A stretch of DNA of 64,000 nucleotides from Amycolatopsis granulosa (GCF_011758745.1 NZ_JAANOV010000001.1:4836001-4900000), one strand, 5' to 3'. Shown: positions 1-11,600, counted from the stretch's first letter. The notes: generated from the letters alone by a model not told the origin. Numbers and translations: made by a program.

Positions 1-2
1 CG

Positions 3-677
3 ATCTCCGTCGCGCAGGTGGACCAGATGTCCGGCGGCCGCGTCGACTTCGGGCTGGGCTCGGGCTGGTACGACGCCGAGCACCACGCGTACGGCATTCC
101 CATGCCGGAGATCAAGGAGCGCTTCGACCTCTACGCCGAGCAGCTGGAGATCATCACCGGGCTGTGGGAAACCCCGGAAGGTGAGACGTTCTCCTTCGCC
201 GGCAAGCACTACCAGCTCACCGACGCGCCCGCGCTGCCGAAGCCGGCGCAGTCGCCGCGACCGCCGGTGATCATCGGCGGTGGCGGCAAGAAGCGCACCC
301 CGGCGCTCGCCGCGCGCTTCGCGAACGAGTTCAACGTGGCGTTCGTGGACGCCGCCACCGGTGCCGCCCAGTTCGAGCGGGTCGACGCGGCCTGCCGCGA
401 GATCGGCCGCGCCCCGGAGGACATCATCCGGTCGGCCGCGCAGGTGGTGGCCGTCGGCAAGGACGACGCCGAGTTCGCCCGCCGGGCCGCGGCGATCGGG
501 CGGGAGACCGGCGAGATCAGGCAGAACGGTCTCGCCGGCACCGTCGCCGAGGTGGTGGACAGCATCGGCCGGTACCGGGAGGCCACCGGCATCACCCGGC
601 TGTACCTGCAGGTGCTGGATCTGTCCGATCTGGACCACCTGGAGCTGATCGCGTCCGAGGTGGCTCCGCAGCTCTGA
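3..677 (+). CDS. LLM class F420-dependent oxidoreductase, 5' truncated by window edge
   Basis: This is the C-terminal 224 residues of a luciferase-like (bacterial luciferase/F420 reductase fold) oxidoreductase. The reading frame is open through the first base of the window and continues a typical family block (SVAQVDQMSGGRVDFGLGSGW), so the GTG at 18 is internal and the true start lies upstream. The block around PPVIIGGGGKKRTPALAARFANEFN is the usual second half of the TIM barrel, where one wall of the F420 or FMN pocket is formed. The substrate cannot be told. It converges on lipB, with 24 bp between the stop codons. Confidence 0.85.
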   Translation: MSVAQVDQMSGGRVDFGLGSGWYDAEHHAYGIPMPEIKERFDLYAEQLEIITGLWETPEGETFSFAGKHYQLTDAPALPKPAQSPRPPVIIGGGGKKRTPALAARFANEFNVAFVDAATGAAQFERVDAACREIGRAPEDIIRSAAQVVAVGKDDAEFARRAAAIGRETGEIRQNGLAGTVAEVVDSIGRYREATGITRLYLQVLDLSDLDHLELIASEVAPQL

Positions 678-701
678 TCGCCCCCGTCCTCCGGCCCGCG
701 C

Positions 702-1454
702 TCAGGGCCGGAGGGCGAAGGTGACCCCGGGCGCGGACGGCGCGGTGTCCTCGCGGCGCAGCCACCGGTCCTCGGACACGGCGAGCTCCCCGTCCAGGGC
801 GGCGAGCACGGCGTCGCGGGCCAGGGGGAGTGCCTCGGCGACCGGGACGTCGCGCTCCAGCTCCTGCGACAGCGACGTGGTGCCCGCGTCGCGGATCCCG
901 CAGGGGATGATCTTGTCGAACGCCGACAGGTCGGCGTTGCAGTTGAGCTCGAACCCGTGCATCGTCACGCCGCGCTGCACGCGGATGCCGATCGCGGCGA
1001 TCTTGCGCTCCGGGCCGCGCTCGTCGGCCGGTACCCACACGCCGCTGCGGCCCTCGACCCGTCCGGTGTACACGCCGAACTGGTCGCACACCCGGATCAG
1101 CGCCTCCTCCAGCCGCCGCACGTAGTGCACGACGTCGATCGGGTCGCCCAGCTTCACGATCGGGTACCCGACCAGCTGCCCCGGCCCGTGCCAGGTGATC
1201 TTCCCGCCGCGGTCGACGTCGATCACCGGCGTCCCGTCGGTGGGCCGGTCGGCCTCCTCGGTGCGCTTGCCCGCGGTGTAGACCGACGGGTGCTCCAGCA
1301 GCAGGAGCGTGTCCGGGGCGTCCGCGGAATCCGCCCGGGTGGTCACCAGCTCGCGCTGCAGGTCCCAGGCTTGCTGGTAGTCGATCAGCCCGATGTTCTT
1401 GACGCGGACGGGGGTGCTGGTGGCACGGCAGGACTGTGGACTCACGATGGGCAC
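702..1454 (-). CDS. lipB: Octanoyltransferase LipB
   Basis: LipB moves the octanoyl group from acyl carrier protein to the lipoyl domains of 2-oxoacid dehydrogenases and the glycine cleavage H protein, the first step of lipoate synthesis. The protein (250 aa from GTG 1454) shows the family blocks [32 protein letters not shown] and [13 protein letters not shown], and a lysine in the [10 protein letters not shown] region. The start follows the preceding stop as TAATGTG, so translation is probably coupled to the PAP2 gene; GTG 1445 is an alternative. The E2 substrate sucB and lpdA lie upstream on the same strand. lipA, usually adjacent in actinobacteria, is not in the window. Confidence 0.93.
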   Translation of the reverse strand: MPIVSPQSCRATSTPVRVKNIGLIDYQQAWDLQRELVTTRADSADAPDTLLLLEHPSVYTAGKRTEEADRPTDGTPVIDVDRGGKITWHGPGQLVGYPIVKLGDPIDVVHYVRRLEEALIRVCDQFGVYTGRVEGRSGVWVPADERGPERKIAAIGIRVQRGVTMHGFELNCNADLSAFDKIIPCGIRDAGTTSLSQELERDVPVAEALPLARDAVLAALDGELAVSEDRWLRREDTAPSAPGVTFALRP

Positions 1455-1455
1455 A

Positions 1456-2088
1456 TTACGCCGACGGCGCAGCGGCCGGCACGGGCTGTGGCGGGAGCAA
1501 CCGCACCGCCCACGCGGTGAGCAGCCCGACACCCAGCACGCCGAGCACCGCGCCCACCGTGTCGCTGAGCCAGTGCACCCCGAGCACCACCCGGCTCGCG
1601 GCGCACAGCACGGTCGCGACCGCGAAGAACGCCGCCACCCACCGGGTCAGCCTCGGCGCCAGCCACACGCACAGCAGCACCGCCGCGAGGCCGGTGCCGC
1701 AGATCGACACCACGTGCCCGCTCGGGTAGCTGAACTCCGGGTACGCGCGGGGCCGGGCGCGCACGAACAGCGGCTTGAACACCACGCTCACCAGCCGGGT
1801 CAGCGCGAGCACCCCCAGCACCCGCAGGCCGACGCCCGCGGGGCGGCGCAGCCCGCGCCACCAGCACAGCACGATCCCGAGGGCCAGCGCGACCGCGAAC
1901 ACCGCGGGCACCACCGGTCCGAACACGTCGCTGACCACCTGCGCGATCCGGCCCGGCGTTCCCCGCCACCAGCCCTGCACCCACCCGGCGACGGTCAGGT
2001 CGACCGCGGTCGGCGGCCCGGCGACGGCCACGCCCAGCCCGAGGAACAGGACGAGGAACACCCCGCCGAGTGCCGGCCACCTCCTCAC
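1456..2088 (-). CDS. PAP2 family phosphatase, membrane bound
   Basis: This is a 210-aa integral membrane phosphatase of the PAP2 (phosphatidic acid phosphatase/haloperoxidase) superfamily. The three catalytic motifs are complete: KPLFVRARP (K-x6-RP), YPSGH, and [12 protein letters not shown] (SR-x5-H-x3-D). Several hydrophobic segments surround them and the active site should face outside. Likely substrates are lipid phosphates or undecaprenyl/polyprenyl diphosphate; the sequence does not decide. The GTG start overlaps the stop of the epimerase gene (GTGA), and the stop abuts lipB, so the three genes form one transcription unit. Confidence 0.85.
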   Translation of the reverse strand: MRRWPALGGVFLVLFLGLGVAVAGPPTAVDLTVAGWVQGWWRGTPGRIAQVVSDVFGPVVPAVFAVALALGIVLCWWRGLRRPAGVGLRVLGVLALTRLVSVVFKPLFVRARPRAYPEFSYPSGHVVSICGTGLAAVLLCVWLAPRLTRWVAAFFAVATVLCAASRVVLGVHWLSDTVGAVLGVLGVGLLTAWAVRLLPPQPVPAAAPSA

Positions 2089-2963
2089 AGGGCGACCGCC
2101 AGTGCGCCGACGAGATCGGTGTGCACGAACGTGAACCCGGCCTTCTCCAGCACCGCCGGCACCGCGCGCTGCGAGACCAGCGCCATCTCGTCGGCCACCT
2201 CACCGAGCGCCGCGCGCAACGCGAACCCCGGCACCCACCACGGTGCGGGACGCCGCAGCACGTGCGCGAGCGCCCGCGTGAACTCCGCGTTGGTGGCCGG
2301 TTCCGGCGCGCACAGGTTCACCGGGCCGGACACCGTTTCGTGCTCGAGGAGGAACCGGACCGCCGACACGTGGTCGCGCAGGCTGATCCAGGCCATGTAC
2401 TGGCCGCCGTCGCCGAGCCGCCCGCCGAGCCCGAGCCAGAACAACGGCTTGAGGGGCCCGAGCAGGCCGCCCGGGCCGAGCACCAGGCCGGTGCGCAGGT
2501 TCACCACGCGCGATCCGGCCTCGGCCGCCGGGGCGGTCGCCGACTCCCACGCCTCGCACAGCTCGGCCAGGAAACCCTCGCCCCGGGGCGCGGACTCGGT
2601 CACCACCGTGTCCCCGGTGTCGCCGTAGAAGCCGATCGCCGAGGCGTTGACCAGGGCTGGGATGCGGTACTCGGCCACCGCCTCGGCGAGCACCTCGGTC
2701 GGCTCGATCCGGCTGTCCCGGATCATCTGCTTGCGTGCCGCGCTCCACCGCAGGCCCATCGGCGCGCCGCACAGGTTCACCACGGCGGTGACGTCCTCGA
2801 ACGCGCGGTCGTCGATCCGGCCCGCCGGCGGATCCCACGAGTGCTCGTCCGCGGCCCGGGCCGTCCGCCGCACCAGCCGCCGCACGTCGTGGCCCGAGTC
2901 GCGCAGCGCGGCGACGAGCGCCGAGCCGAGGAGCCCGCTGGAACCGGCGATCAGTACACGCAT
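2085..2963 (-). CDS. TIGR01777-type epimerase (SDR family, YfcH-like)
   Basis: This is an extended short-chain dehydrogenase/reductase-like protein of about 292 aa. It begins with a Rossmann nucleotide-binding motif (VLIAGSSGLLGSALV), has the family blocks NLCGAPMGLRWSAARK and NASAIGFYGDTGD (Y in YG-D as the catalytic region), and ends with the DUF1731-like tail. The M. tuberculosis counterpart beside dlaT and lipB is Rv2216. The substrate is unknown. The start is placed at ATG 2963, just before the Rossmann motif; an upstream GTG at 2981 would add six residues. Its stop overlaps the start of the PAP2 gene. Confidence 0.85.
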   Translation of the reverse strand: MRVLIAGSSGLLGSALVAALRDSGHDVRRLVRRTARAADEHSWDPPAGRIDDRAFEDVTAVVNLCGAPMGLRWSAARKQMIRDSRIEPTEVLAEAVAEYRIPALVNASAIGFYGDTGDTVVTESAPRGEGFLAELCEAWESATAPAAEAGSRVVNLRTGLVLGPGGLLGPLKPLFWLGLGGRLGDGGQYMAWISLRDHVSAVRFLLEHETVSGPVNLCAPEPATNAEFTRALAHVLRRPAPWWVPGFALRAALGEVADEMALVSQRAVPAVLEKAGFTFVHTDLVGALAVAL

Positions 2964-3022
2964 ACCCCGATCGTTGCTCACGCCGCCGGATCCCGCACGT
3001 CCCCCCGCCGCGGGCGGGCAAC

Positions 3023-3061
3023 GAAAAACCCTCCTCCGCGGCGGGCGGAGGAGGGTTTTTC
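3023..3061 (-). terminator. Intrinsic terminator of the lpdA-sucB unit
   Basis: A perfect 17-bp inverted repeat (3023-3039 with 3045-3061) has a 5-nt loop and runs of A and T at its ends. It starts 14 bp after the sucB stop. Because it is symmetrical and T-flanked it could work on either strand. Confidence 0.88.
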
Positions 3062-3074
3062 GCGGGTGGTGGTG

Positions 3075-4844
3075 TTACCGGCCCAGCTCGTCCTCGAAGT
3101 GGCCTTCTTCCAGGCGGTTCTTGACCGTCGTCAGGAACCGGCCGGCGTCGGCACCGTCGATCAGGCGGTGGTCGTAGGTCAGCGCCAGGTAGGCCATCGA
3201 CCGGATGGCGATGGTGTCCTGCCCGTCGGCGTCGGTGACCACGACCGGACGCTTCACCACCGCGCCGACGCCCAGGATCCCGGACTGCGGCTGGTTGATG
3301 ATCGGCGTGTCGAACAGGGCACCGTTGCTGCCCAGGTTCGTGATCGTGAAGGTGCCGCCCGACAGCTCGTCCGGCTTGATCTTGTTCGCGCGGGTGCGGG
3401 CCGCGACGTCCGCGATCGCCCGGGCGAGGCCGGCCAGGTTCAGCTCGCCCGCCTTGTGGATGACCGGGGAGAGCAGGCCGCGCTCGGTGTCCACCGCGAC
3501 GGCGAGGTGCTCCTCGCCAAAGTAGGTGATCTCCTTGGTCTCCTCGTTGAGGTAGGCGTTGATGTTCGGGTGCTGCTTGAGCGCCTCGACCGTCGCCTTG
3601 GCGAAGAACGGCAGGAACGTGAGCTTCACGCCCTCGCGCTCCTGGAACGACGCCTTCGCCTGCTGGCGCAGCCGGGCGATCTTGGTGACGTCCACCTCGA
3701 ACACCTGGGTGAGCTGTGCCGAGGTCTGCAGCGACTCGCGGGTGCGCTGCGCGATGACCTGGCGGATCCGGCTCGCCTTCTGCACGGTGCCGCGCAGTGC
3801 GGCCACCTCCGGCGAGGCCGCGGCCGGCGCCTTGGCGGCGGGTGCGCTCGGCGCCGCGGCCGGGGCCTGCGCGGCGGGTGCGCTCTGCTTCTGCTTGGCC
3901 TCGGCCGCCGCCAGCACGTCCTGCTTGCGGATGCGGCCGCCGACACCGCTGCCGGTCACGGTCGACAGGTCGATGCCGTGCTCGGAGGCCAGCTTGCGGA
4001 CCAGCGGGGTGACGTACGGGCCGCTGCCGTCGCCGTCGCTGGCGGCCGGGGCGGCCTGCGGCTGCGGGGCAGGCTGCTGGGCCTGCGGCTGCGGGGCCTG
4101 CGGTTGCGGGGCGGCCTGCTGCGGAGCCGGGGCCTGCGCGGCCGGTTCCGGCTTGGGCTCGGGCCGCGGTTCCGGCTTGGGCTCGGCCTTGGGCTCCGGC
4201 GCCTTCTGCTGCTCCTGCTGCGGCGCGGGCGCGGCGTTCGCGTCACCGATGATCGCCAGCGTGCCGCCGACCTCGACGGTCTCGTCCTCGCCCACGCTGA
4301 TCTCCAGCAGGGTGCCGGCGATCGGCGAGGGGACCTCGGTGTCGACCTTGTCGGTGGAGATCTCCAGCAGCGGCTCGTCCACCGCGACCTGGTCGCCGAC
4401 CGACTTCAGCCAGCGGGTGACGGTGCCCTCGGTGACGCTCTCGCCGAGTTCCGGCAGGGTCACCGGGGTGCCCTGGGCGGACCCGCTCGGCGCCGGCTGC
4501 GCCTGCGGCGCCGCCTGCTCCTGCTGCGGCTCGGGCTGCTGCTCCGGCTCCGGCTGGGCCTGCTGCGCGGGCTCCTGCTCCTGGGCCGGGGCGGAGTCGC
4601 CGCCGGAACCGTCGTCGATCACCGCGAGCGTGCCGCCGACCTCGACGGTCTCGTCCTCCTGAGCGACGATCTTCTGCAGCGTGCCGGCGACCGGGGAGGG
4701 GACCTCGGTGTCGACCTTGTCGGTGGAGATCTCCAGCAGCGGCTCGTCGACCGCGACCGTGTCGCCCTCCTGCTTCAGCCAGCGGGTGACGGTGCCCTCG
4801 GTGACGCTCTCGCCGAGCTCCGGCAGTGTGACGGAGAAGGCCAT
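3075..4844 (-). CDS. sucB: Dihydrolipoamide acyltransferase E2 (2-oxoacid dehydrogenase), two lipoyl domains
   Basis: This is the E2 core of a 2-oxoacid dehydrogenase, 589 aa. Two lipoyl domains each carry the [12 protein letters not shown] signature with the modified lysine at K43 and K166. Long Ala/Pro/Gln/Glu-rich linkers separate them from a peripheral subunit-binding domain ([19 protein letters not shown], about residue 280) and the acyltransferase domain ending in [12 protein letters not shown], which holds the catalytic His and Asp. The mycobacterial counterpart is DlaT (Rv2215), the pyruvate dehydrogenase E2 that also serves antioxidant complexes with Lpd; annotation as SucB is conventional. 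It follows lpdA by 41 bp, with a clear Shine-Dalgarno AAGGGAG. Confidence 0.93.
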   Translation of the reverse strand: MAFSVTLPELGESVTEGTVTRWLKQEGDTVAVDEPLLEISTDKVDTEVPSPVAGTLQKIVAQEDETVEVGGTLAVIDDGSGGDSAPAQEQEPAQQAQPEPEQQPEPQQEQAAPQAQPAPSGSAQGTPVTLPELGESVTEGTVTRWLKSVGDQVAVDEPLLEISTDKVDTEVPSPIAGTLLEISVGEDETVEVGGTLAIIGDANAAPAPQQEQQKAPEPKAEPKPEPRPEPKPEPAAQAPAPQQAAPQPQAPQPQAQQPAPQPQAAPAASDGDGSGPYVTPLVRKLASEHGIDLSTVTGSGVGGRIRKQDVLAAAEAKQKQSAPAAQAPAAAPSAPAAKAPAAASPEVAALRGTVQKASRIRQVIAQRTRESLQTSAQLTQVFEVDVTKIARLRQQAKASFQEREGVKLTFLPFFAKATVEALKQHPNINAYLNEETKEITYFGEEHLAVAVDTERGLLSPVIHKAGELNLAGLARAIADVAARTRANKIKPDELSGGTFTITNLGSNGALFDTPIINQPQSGILGVGAVVKRPVVVTDADGQDTIAIRSMAYLALTYDHRLIDGADAGRFLTTVKNRLEEGHFEDELGR

Positions 4845-4885
4845 CGTGAATTGACTCCCTTGAATCTTGTCGGCTGCGGTCCGGC

Positions 4886-6259
4886 TCAGCTGTGCACGTG
4901 CAGTGGCTTGCCGGCCAGGGCAAGGTGTGCTTCGCCGAGGGCCTCGGTCTGGGTCGGGTGGGCGTGGATCAGCGGAGCGACGTCCTCCGGGAACGCCTCC
5001 CAGTTGTAGATCAGCTGGGCTTCGCCGATCAGTTCGCCGACCCGGTCCCCGACCAGGTGCAGGCCGACGACCGGCCCGTCCGGCGCCTTGATCACCTTGA
5101 TCGCGCCGGAAGTCTTGAGGATCTGGCTCTTGCCGTTGCCCGCGAGGTCGTAGGTGAGGGTCTGCACGCCGGAGCCGTAGCGCTCCTTGGCCGCCGCCTC
5201 GGTCAGGCCCACCGAGGCGACCTCGGGGTGGCTGTAGGTCACGCGCGGGATGCCGGCCTCGTCGATCGGCTTCGGCTGCAGCCCGGCGATCTCCTCGGCC
5301 ACGAAGATGCCCTGGGCGAAGCCGCGGTGCGCGAGCTGCAGGCCGGGCACGATGTCGCCGACCGCGTAGACGTTCGGCAGGTTGGTGCGCAGCCGCTCGT
5401 CGGTGACGACGAACCCGCGCTCCATCGCGACCCCGGCCTCCTCGTAACCGTGGCCCGCGGTGTTCGGGCCGCGGCCGACGGCGACCAGCAGCAGGTCCGC
5501 CTCCAGCGTCTCACCGGACTCCAGCGACACGCTCACGCCGTTCTCGTCCTGCTTGGCGCCGGTGAACTTCACCCCGGTCTTGAAGCCGATCTTGCGCCGG
5601 CGGAACGCGCGCTCCAGCTGCTTGCTGGCGAACTCGTCCTCCGCCGGGACCAGCCGCGGCAACGCCTCGACGATGGTCACGTCCACGCCGAAGGAGGCCC
5701 ACACGCTCGCGAACTCGACGCCGATGACGCCGCCGCCGAGCACGACCACCTTCTCCGGGATCCAGTCCAGGGTCAGCGCCTCGTCGCTGGCGATGATGCG
5801 CCCGCCCAGTTCGAGCCCGGGCAGCGTCCTGGAGTACGAGCCGGTGGCCAGGATCAGGTTCTTGCCCGTGTAGCGGGTGCCGTCCACCTCGACCGTGGTG
5901 CCGCCGACGAACGTGCCGGTGCCCTCGACGACGGTGACCTGATGGGCCTTCGCCAGGCCCTGCAGCCCCTTGTACAGGCGGCTGATGACCCCGTCCTTGT
6001 ACTTGTGGACGCCGGCGATGTCGACGCCCTCCAAAGTGGTCTTCACACCGAACTGCTCGCCCTCACGGGCGGTGTCGGCGACCTCGGCTGCATGGAGCAG
6101 GGCCTTGGTCGGGATGCAGCCGCGATGCAGGCACGTCCCGCCCAGCTTGTCCTTCTCGATCAGGATGACGGACTGTCCCAGCTCCGCGGCGCGGAAAGCC
6201 GCCGCGTAGCCGCCGGATCCGCCACCGAGGATCACCAGGTCGGCGCCAGCGTCGCTCAC
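4886..6259 (-). CDS. lpdA: Dihydrolipoyl dehydrogenase (E3)
   Basis: This flavoprotein reoxidises dihydrolipoamide on E2 and passes electrons to NAD. It has an N-terminal FAD-binding motif (GGGSGGY), the redox-active disulfide [13 protein letters not shown] (C43, C48), a second Rossmann motif ([14 protein letters not shown]) for NAD, and the C-terminal [14 protein letters not shown] with the active-site His-Glu pair. Length (457 aa) matches the family. The start GTG 6259 is preceded by GAGGAG; the frame is open to 6286 but those residues precede the FAD motif without homology. It leads the lpdA-sucB operon. Confidence 0.95.
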   Translation of the reverse strand: MSDAGADLVILGGGSGGYAAAFRAAELGQSVILIEKDKLGGTCLHRGCIPTKALLHAAEVADTAREGEQFGVKTTLEGVDIAGVHKYKDGVISRLYKGLQGLAKAHQVTVVEGTGTFVGGTTVEVDGTRYTGKNLILATGSYSRTLPGLELGGRIIASDEALTLDWIPEKVVVLGGGVIGVEFASVWASFGVDVTIVEALPRLVPAEDEFASKQLERAFRRRKIGFKTGVKFTGAKQDENGVSVSLESGETLEADLLLVAVGRGPNTAGHGYEEAGVAMERGFVVTDERLRTNLPNVYAVGDIVPGLQLAHRGFAQGIFVAEEIAGLQPKPIDEAGIPRVTYSHPEVASVGLTEAAAKERYGSGVQTLTYDLAGNGKSQILKTSGAIKVIKAPDGPVVGLHLVGDRVGELIGEAQLIYNWEAFPEDVAPLIHAHPTQTEALGEAHLALAGKPLHVHS

Positions 6260-6398
6260 GTCGTTTACTCCTCGTTTTACGTCCAAACCCTCATCATCTT
6301 GTCACTACGGAGTCGGGGGCTGCGAGGTAGCCGGGGTGTGTTAATCGGCGCACTTTGGATCAACGGGATAATGGCCGGGGAGGGCAGGCGGAGATGAG

Positions 6399-6740
6399 GT
6401 GGTCGAGGTGGGTCTGTTCGACGGTCTGAAGCGCCGGCGTGGTGCCGGAAAGGCAGGCACGCTGCGCCGCGCCACCGACGCGGACCTGCGCCACCTGGCG
6501 GCCTGGGCGGCCGCGCGGCGCGGCGTCGAGGCCTACGTCGAGCCCCGCACCACGGTCACCGAGACCACGGTCGTCCTCATCGCGCACGACGGCGAATGGA
6601 CCCGGCGGCGCATCGGCAGCCTCGATGCCGCGCAGCAGTTCGGCCGCAAGCACGCGATCCCGGTCTACGAAGTCGCCAAGGTCGGTTACCCCCGGCGCAT
6701 GCGTGAATACACCCAGCGGCGAAAGCGCGCGCAGAGCTGA
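6399..6740 (+). CDS. Conserved actinobacterial protein of unknown function
   Basis: This 113-aa basic protein starts with GLFDGLKRRRG and contains a central segment VEAYVEPRTTVTETTVVLIAHDGEWTRRRIGS that looks like a small alpha/beta domain. I do not recognise a named family. It has no membrane segment or signal peptide. It lies divergent from lpdA and convergent with pepA, with a purine-rich GGCGGAGATGAG before GTG 6399; GTG 6408 is an alternative start. Confidence 0.75.
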   Translation: MVEVGLFDGLKRRRGAGKAGTLRRATDADLRHLAAWAAARRGVEAYVEPRTTVTETTVVLIAHDGEWTRRRIGSLDAAQQFGRKHAIPVYEVAKVGYPRRMREYTQRRKRAQS

Positions 6741-6746
6741 CCCGGA

Positions 6747-6787
6747 CCGGCCGGGTGGCCCCGCACGGACGGGAGCCACCCGGCCGG
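6747..6787. terminator. Bidirectional terminator between convergent genes
   Basis: A perfect 13-bp inverted repeat, CCGGCCGGGTGGC at 6747-6759 and its complement at 6775-6787, fills the 59-bp gap between the stops of the 6399-6740 gene and pepA. There is no long T run, as is usual in this GC range. Confidence 0.75.
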
Positions 6788-6799
6788 CCGGGGTGATCG

Positions 6800-8305
<1,506 letters not shown>

Positions 8306-8407
8306 TTGTGGCTCCTCGCGCATCTGTCGACGGTCGTGCCGGGTCGGCTACCCGGCGAGGTCGTGAGCCATGCTAATGAGGACGGAGCCCGGCGGGAGAG
8401 GCAGGTG

Positions 8408-9382
8408 GTGGGCGTGCGGCTGGCGGCGGGACTGCTGATCGCGCTGGCCGTGGGCGCGCGGGCGGGCGGCTGGTGGCTGCTCGGCGGCGCCGTGGTCGCG
8501 GCCCTGCTGGCGTGGTGCGTGCCGGAGGTACCCGCGGTCAAGGCGAACCCGGCCCGGCTGCTGTCCGCGGCGGGTCTGGTGTCGCGGCTGGCGCTGGTGC
8601 CGGTGTGCGCCTCGGTGTTCGCCGCCTACCTCGCGCCGGGGCAGCGGTGGGCCGCCGCGGTCTGCGCGCTGGTCGTCACCGCCGCGGGCGCCGCCGGGCT
8701 GCGGCTCGCGCGGTACGCGCGGGCGTGGCTGCTCGGCATCCTCCTGGTGGCGGGTGCCGGGTTCGTGGCGTTGTGCTTCGCGATCGAGCCGGCCCAGCCG
8801 GTCACCGCGCCGCGGTTGGCGACCGGCGGGCTGGTGGCGTCCGCCGCGGTGCTGTTCCCGTTGCTGCCCCGGCGGAAACCGGCGTGGCTCGCGGGCTCGG
8901 TGATCGCCGTGCTGGCGGTCGCCGCGGGCGCGCTGTACCAGCTCGGGCCGGTGCGGCTGGCGTTGTCCGGGGTGCCGGTGCGCGACGCGCTCGCCGCGGT
9001 GGACGGTCAGGCACTCGATCCGCTGCTCGTCGGGGTGGTCGTGCTGTCCACTGTGCCCGCCGCGCTGCTCGCGATCGGCGGTGTGCGGGAGGAACTGCCG
9101 TGGCGGTGGGCATCCGTCCCGTGTGGACTGATCGCGGCGGCGGCCGCGGCTCTGCTGGATCCGGAGCAGGCGTTGCTGCTCGCCGCGGCGGCGGCCCTGG
9201 CCGAGGTTCTGGTGACCGCGGTGCTGTCGATGACCACCGGGATCACCGCGCGGGCGGTGATCACCGCGGTACTGGCCGTGACACTGCTGGCCTGGCTGCC
9301 GCCGTTCGCTCTGCTCGAGACGGTCGTGGCGGTCGTGGCCGCCACGGCGGTCACGCGACGGTCAGGAACGCCAGCAGGGTGA
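8408..9382 (+). CDS. Polytopic membrane protein of unknown function
   Basis: This protein of about 324 aa is almost entirely hydrophobic, with roughly ten predicted membrane helices (the first at LAAGLLIALAVG). I see no transporter or enzyme motif and do not recognise the family. The frame is open far upstream, but coding character begins here: GTG 8405, 8408 or 8414 could start it, with GGGAGAGG placed best for 8408. The 3' end overlaps the convergent gene at 9351-9668 by 32 bp. Confidence 0.72.
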   Translation: MGVRLAAGLLIALAVGARAGGWWLLGGAVVAALLAWCVPEVPAVKANPARLLSAAGLVSRLALVPVCASVFAAYLAPGQRWAAAVCALVVTAAGAAGLRLARYARAWLLGILLVAGAGFVALCFAIEPAQPVTAPRLATGGLVASAAVLFPLLPRRKPAWLAGSVIAVLAVAAGALYQLGPVRLALSGVPVRDALAAVDGQALDPLLVGVVVLSTVPAALLAIGGVREELPWRWASVPCGLIAAAAAALLDPEQALLLAAAAALAEVLVTAVLSMTTGITARAVITAVLAVTLLAWLPPFALLETVVAVVAATAVTRRSGTPAG

Positions 9383-9668
9383 TGACGGCGGTCACCACCG
9401 CGAGGATCACCACCGACTTGACCGGCAGGTCGCGCGGGAAGGCGCGCTTGTCGTGGATGGTGCGCCACCACAGCACGCCGAAGAACGCGGCGACCACGCC
9501 GATGATCCCGCCGAACACGCCGAGCAGGGCGTAGCCGAGCAGCATCAGCTCGCCGGCGGCGAACGTGAGCAGGACGGCCGCGATGAAGGTACGGACGTCG
9601 GAGGCGGGGCCCGCGGACACCGAATTGTCGGTCGCGCGTCGCGGCATGTTGGTGGTCACGTGGGCCAT
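9351..9668 (-). CDS. Small membrane protein, two predicted helices
   Basis: This 105-aa protein has a polar N-terminus (residues 1-25) and three hydrophobic stretches: [41 protein letters not shown] probably forms two helices, and [20 protein letters not shown] a third. It has no recognised domain. It starts at ATG 9668, divergent from ilvE with a 52-bp gap, and ends inside the convergent membrane-protein gene. Confidence 0.68.
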   Translation of the reverse strand: MAHVTTNMPRRATDNSVSAGPASDVRTFIAAVLLTFAAGELMLLGYALLGVFGGIIGVVAAFFGVLWWRTIHDKRAFPRDLPVKSVVILAVVTAVITLLAFLTVA

Positions 9669-9708
9669 GGTAAGGGAGTCGGCGATTCTCGGAGGTCCAA
9701 CTAACAGC

Positions 9709-9714
9709 TATTCT
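9709..9714 (+). promoter_or_regulatory. -10 element for leaderless ilvE
   Basis: TATTCT ends 6 nt before ATG 9721, which would place the transcription start at or next to the A of the start codon. No convincing -35 is seen. Confidence 0.5.
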
Positions 9715-9720
9715 GGGCCG

Positions 9721-10824
9721 ATGACGACCACGATGCCCTTCACCCGTACCCCGCACCCGTCTCCCGCCTCGGCGGAGCGTGTAGCCGAGGTACTGGCGAA
9801 GCCCGGCTTCGGAACCGTCTTCACCGACCACATGGTGTCGATCCGCTACAGCAAGGACCGTGGCTGGTACGACGCCGGTGTCGGCCCCTACGAGCCGATC
9901 ACGCTGGACCCGGCCACCTCGGTGCTGCACTACGCGCAGGCGATCTTCGAGGGCCTGAAGGCCTACCGGCAGCCGGACGGGTCGATCGCGACCTTCCGCC
10001 CGGAGGCAAACGCGGCCCGCTTCCGCCGGTCGGCGGCGCGGTTGGCCATGCCGGAGCTGCCCGACGAGCTGTTCCTCGGCTCGCTGCAGGAGCTGCTCGC
10101 GGCCGACGGCCGCTGGGTGCCCAGCAGGCAGGGCGACGCGCTGTACGTTCGGCCGTTCATGATCTCCACCTCGGTGGGGCTGGGCGTGAACTCGCCGGCC
10201 GACGACTACCGGTACCTGGTGATCGCGTCGCCGGCCGGCTCGTACTTCGCCGGCGGCGTCAAGCCGGTGAGCGTGTGGCTGTCCACCGAGTACGTGCGGG
10301 CGGCGCCGGGCGGCACCGGTGCGGCGAAGTTCGCGGGCAACTACGCGGCGTCCTTCGTGGCGCAGGCGCAGGCCGTCGAGCAGGGCTGCGACCAGGTGGT
10401 GTGGCTCGACGCGGTGGAGCGCCGCTACGTCGAGGAAATGGGCGGCATGAACCTGTTCTTCGTGTTCGGCTCGGGCTCCGGGGCCCGCGTCGTCACGCCG
10501 GAACTGTCCGGTTCGCTGCTGGCCGGCGTCACGCGCGACTCGCTGCTCCAGCTGGCCGCCGACCGCGGCCTGGCCGTCGAGGAGCGCCGCATCTCCACCG
10601 GGGAGTGGGAGAAGGCGGCGGCCTCGGGTGAGCTGACCGAGGTGTTCGCGTGCGGCACCGCGGCGGTCATCACGCCGGTCGGCCGGGTCAAGTACGCGGG
10701 CGGCGAGTTCACCATCGCCGGCGGCGAGCCCGGCGAGGTGACGATGCAGCTGCGGGCCGAGCTGACCGGCATCCAGGAGGGCACCCGCCCCGATCCGCAC
10801 GGCTGGATGCGCAAGATGGCCTGA
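9721..10824 (+). CDS. ilvE: Branched-chain amino acid aminotransferase
   Basis: IlvE transfers amino groups between glutamate and the 2-oxoacids of leucine, isoleucine and valine. This fold-type IV PLP enzyme (367 aa) has the Schiff-base lysine in [15 protein letters not shown], and the family blocks YGQ-like [15 protein letters not shown] and [31 protein letters not shown] 9721 has no Shine-Dalgarno; a TATTCT hexamer ends 6 nt upstream, so the mRNA is probably leaderless. The mycobacterial neighbour set (pepB, ilvE, cobT) is conserved here. Confidence 0.94.
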   Translation: MTTTMPFTRTPHPSPASAERVAEVLAKPGFGTVFTDHMVSIRYSKDRGWYDAGVGPYEPITLDPATSVLHYAQAIFEGLKAYRQPDGSIATFRPEANAARFRRSAARLAMPELPDELFLGSLQELLAADGRWVPSRQGDALYVRPFMISTSVGLGVNSPADDYRYLVIASPAGSYFAGGVKPVSVWLSTEYVRAAPGGTGAAKFAGNYAASFVAQAQAVEQGCDQVVWLDAVERRYVEEMGGMNLFFVFGSGSGARVVTPELSGSLLAGVTRDSLLQLAADRGLAVEERRISTGEWEKAAASGELTEVFACGTAAVITPVGRVKYAGGEFTIAGGEPGEVTMQLRAELTGIQEGTRPDPHGWMRKMA

Positions 10825-10842
10825 TCCACCTGCGACGAGCAA

Positions 10843-10875
10843 GGCCCCCGCGCCGGTGGTTCCGGCGCGGGGGCC
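10843..10875. terminator. Bidirectional terminator between ilvE and merR
   Basis: A perfect 14-bp GC-rich stem (10843-10856 with 10862-10875) and a 5-nt loop sit between the convergent stops of ilvE and the MerR/TipAS gene. Confidence 0.82.
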
Positions 10876-10883
10876 GCTGTTCG

Positions 10884-11600
10884 TCAGCCCTGGGTCGCCC
10901 GCCGGATGAAGTCGAGCTGCTCCGGCGAGGGACCACCGTGCTGGTGCTGGATCTCGGCCGAGTTCTCGGCCTGCATCCGGTACAGCGAGTCCCGCAGGCC
11001 CGGGTCGCCGCCGTGGAAGGCTTCCAGCAGCGACATCCACTCGCGGCCGAGTTCCCGGCCCTCCGCCGATGCCGGGTCGGTCCCGGTCTCGACGGCGCGC
11101 TGCACGCGCGGGATCAGGTCCTGCCACTTCCGCTGGACGTCTTCCTGGTCGCCGAGCCGCGAGCGGCGTTCCGCCAGCTCCGCCAGCTGTGTTTCGCTGA
11201 AGTACTGCCGCACCGTCTCGTCCACGGTGGTCACCTCCCTGATGAGAGCCAGGAAGTCGGTGACACCGGCCTGCTCGCCGACGGTCGAGAGCATGGTGGT
11301 GAGGTGCGCACGCAGGGTGCGCATCGCCACCAGCTGCCGGTCCAGGTGCTCCCGGTGCCGTTCGAGGAGTTCACCGAGACCGGACGTGCCCGCCAGTGCC
11401 GCGCCGATGTCCTCGAGCGGCAGGCCCAGCTGCCGCAGGGCCAGCACCTCGTACAACCGCCGGACGTCGGGCTCGTCGTAGAGCCGGTGCCCGGAGGCCG
11501 TGCGCCCGGACGGACGCACGAGCCCCACGTGGTCGTAGTGGTGCAGCGTCCGCACGGTGAGCCCGGTGGCCCTGGCCAGCTCGCCGACCTTGTAGAGCAT
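10884..11600 (-). CDS. MerR family regulator with TipAS antibiotic-recognition domain
   Basis: The N-terminal winged helix-turn-helix (KVGELARATGLTVRTLHHYDHVGLVRPS-GHRLYDE, residues 4-45) and coiled coil are MerR-type. The C-terminal half, from about residue 120, resembles the TipAS ligand domain that in TipAL binds thiopeptides, including REWMSLLEAFHGGDPGLRDSLYRMQ. At 238 aa it matches TipAL-like regulators, which activate their own promoter when ligand is bound. The promoter at 11646-11676 has the 19-bp spacer these regulators act on. No target gene other than itself is obvious nearby. Which compound it senses is unknown. Confidence 0.87.
   Translation of the reverse strand: MLYKVGELARATGLTVRTLHHYDHVGLVRPSGRTASGHRLYDEPDVRRLYEVLALRQLGLPLEDIGAALAGTSGLGELLERHREHLDRQLVAMRTLRAHLTTMLSTVGEQAGVTDFLALIREVTTVDETVRQYFSETQLAELAERRSRLGDQEDVQRKWQDLIPRVQRAVETGTDPASAEGRELGREWMSLLEAFHGGDPGLRDSLYRMQAENSAEIQHQHGGPSPEQLDFIRRATQG

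Noticed and set aside
2070-5009. 979-aa plus-strand open frame
   Set aside because: It runs opposite to the epimerase and sucB. Its His/Arg/Gly/Leu-rich composition is the expected shadow of GC-rich coding DNA on the other strand.
6361-6400. Promoter for the 6399 gene with TTGGAT and GATAAT
   Set aside because: The two hexamers are only 6 bp apart, too close to be a -35/-10 pair.
8386-9668. Frameshift or gene fusion where two genes overlap by 32 bp
   Set aside because: The genes are convergent and each is a sensible length with plausible helices; overlapping 3' ends recur elsewhere here (hisA/PPOX, DUF2695/soxR).
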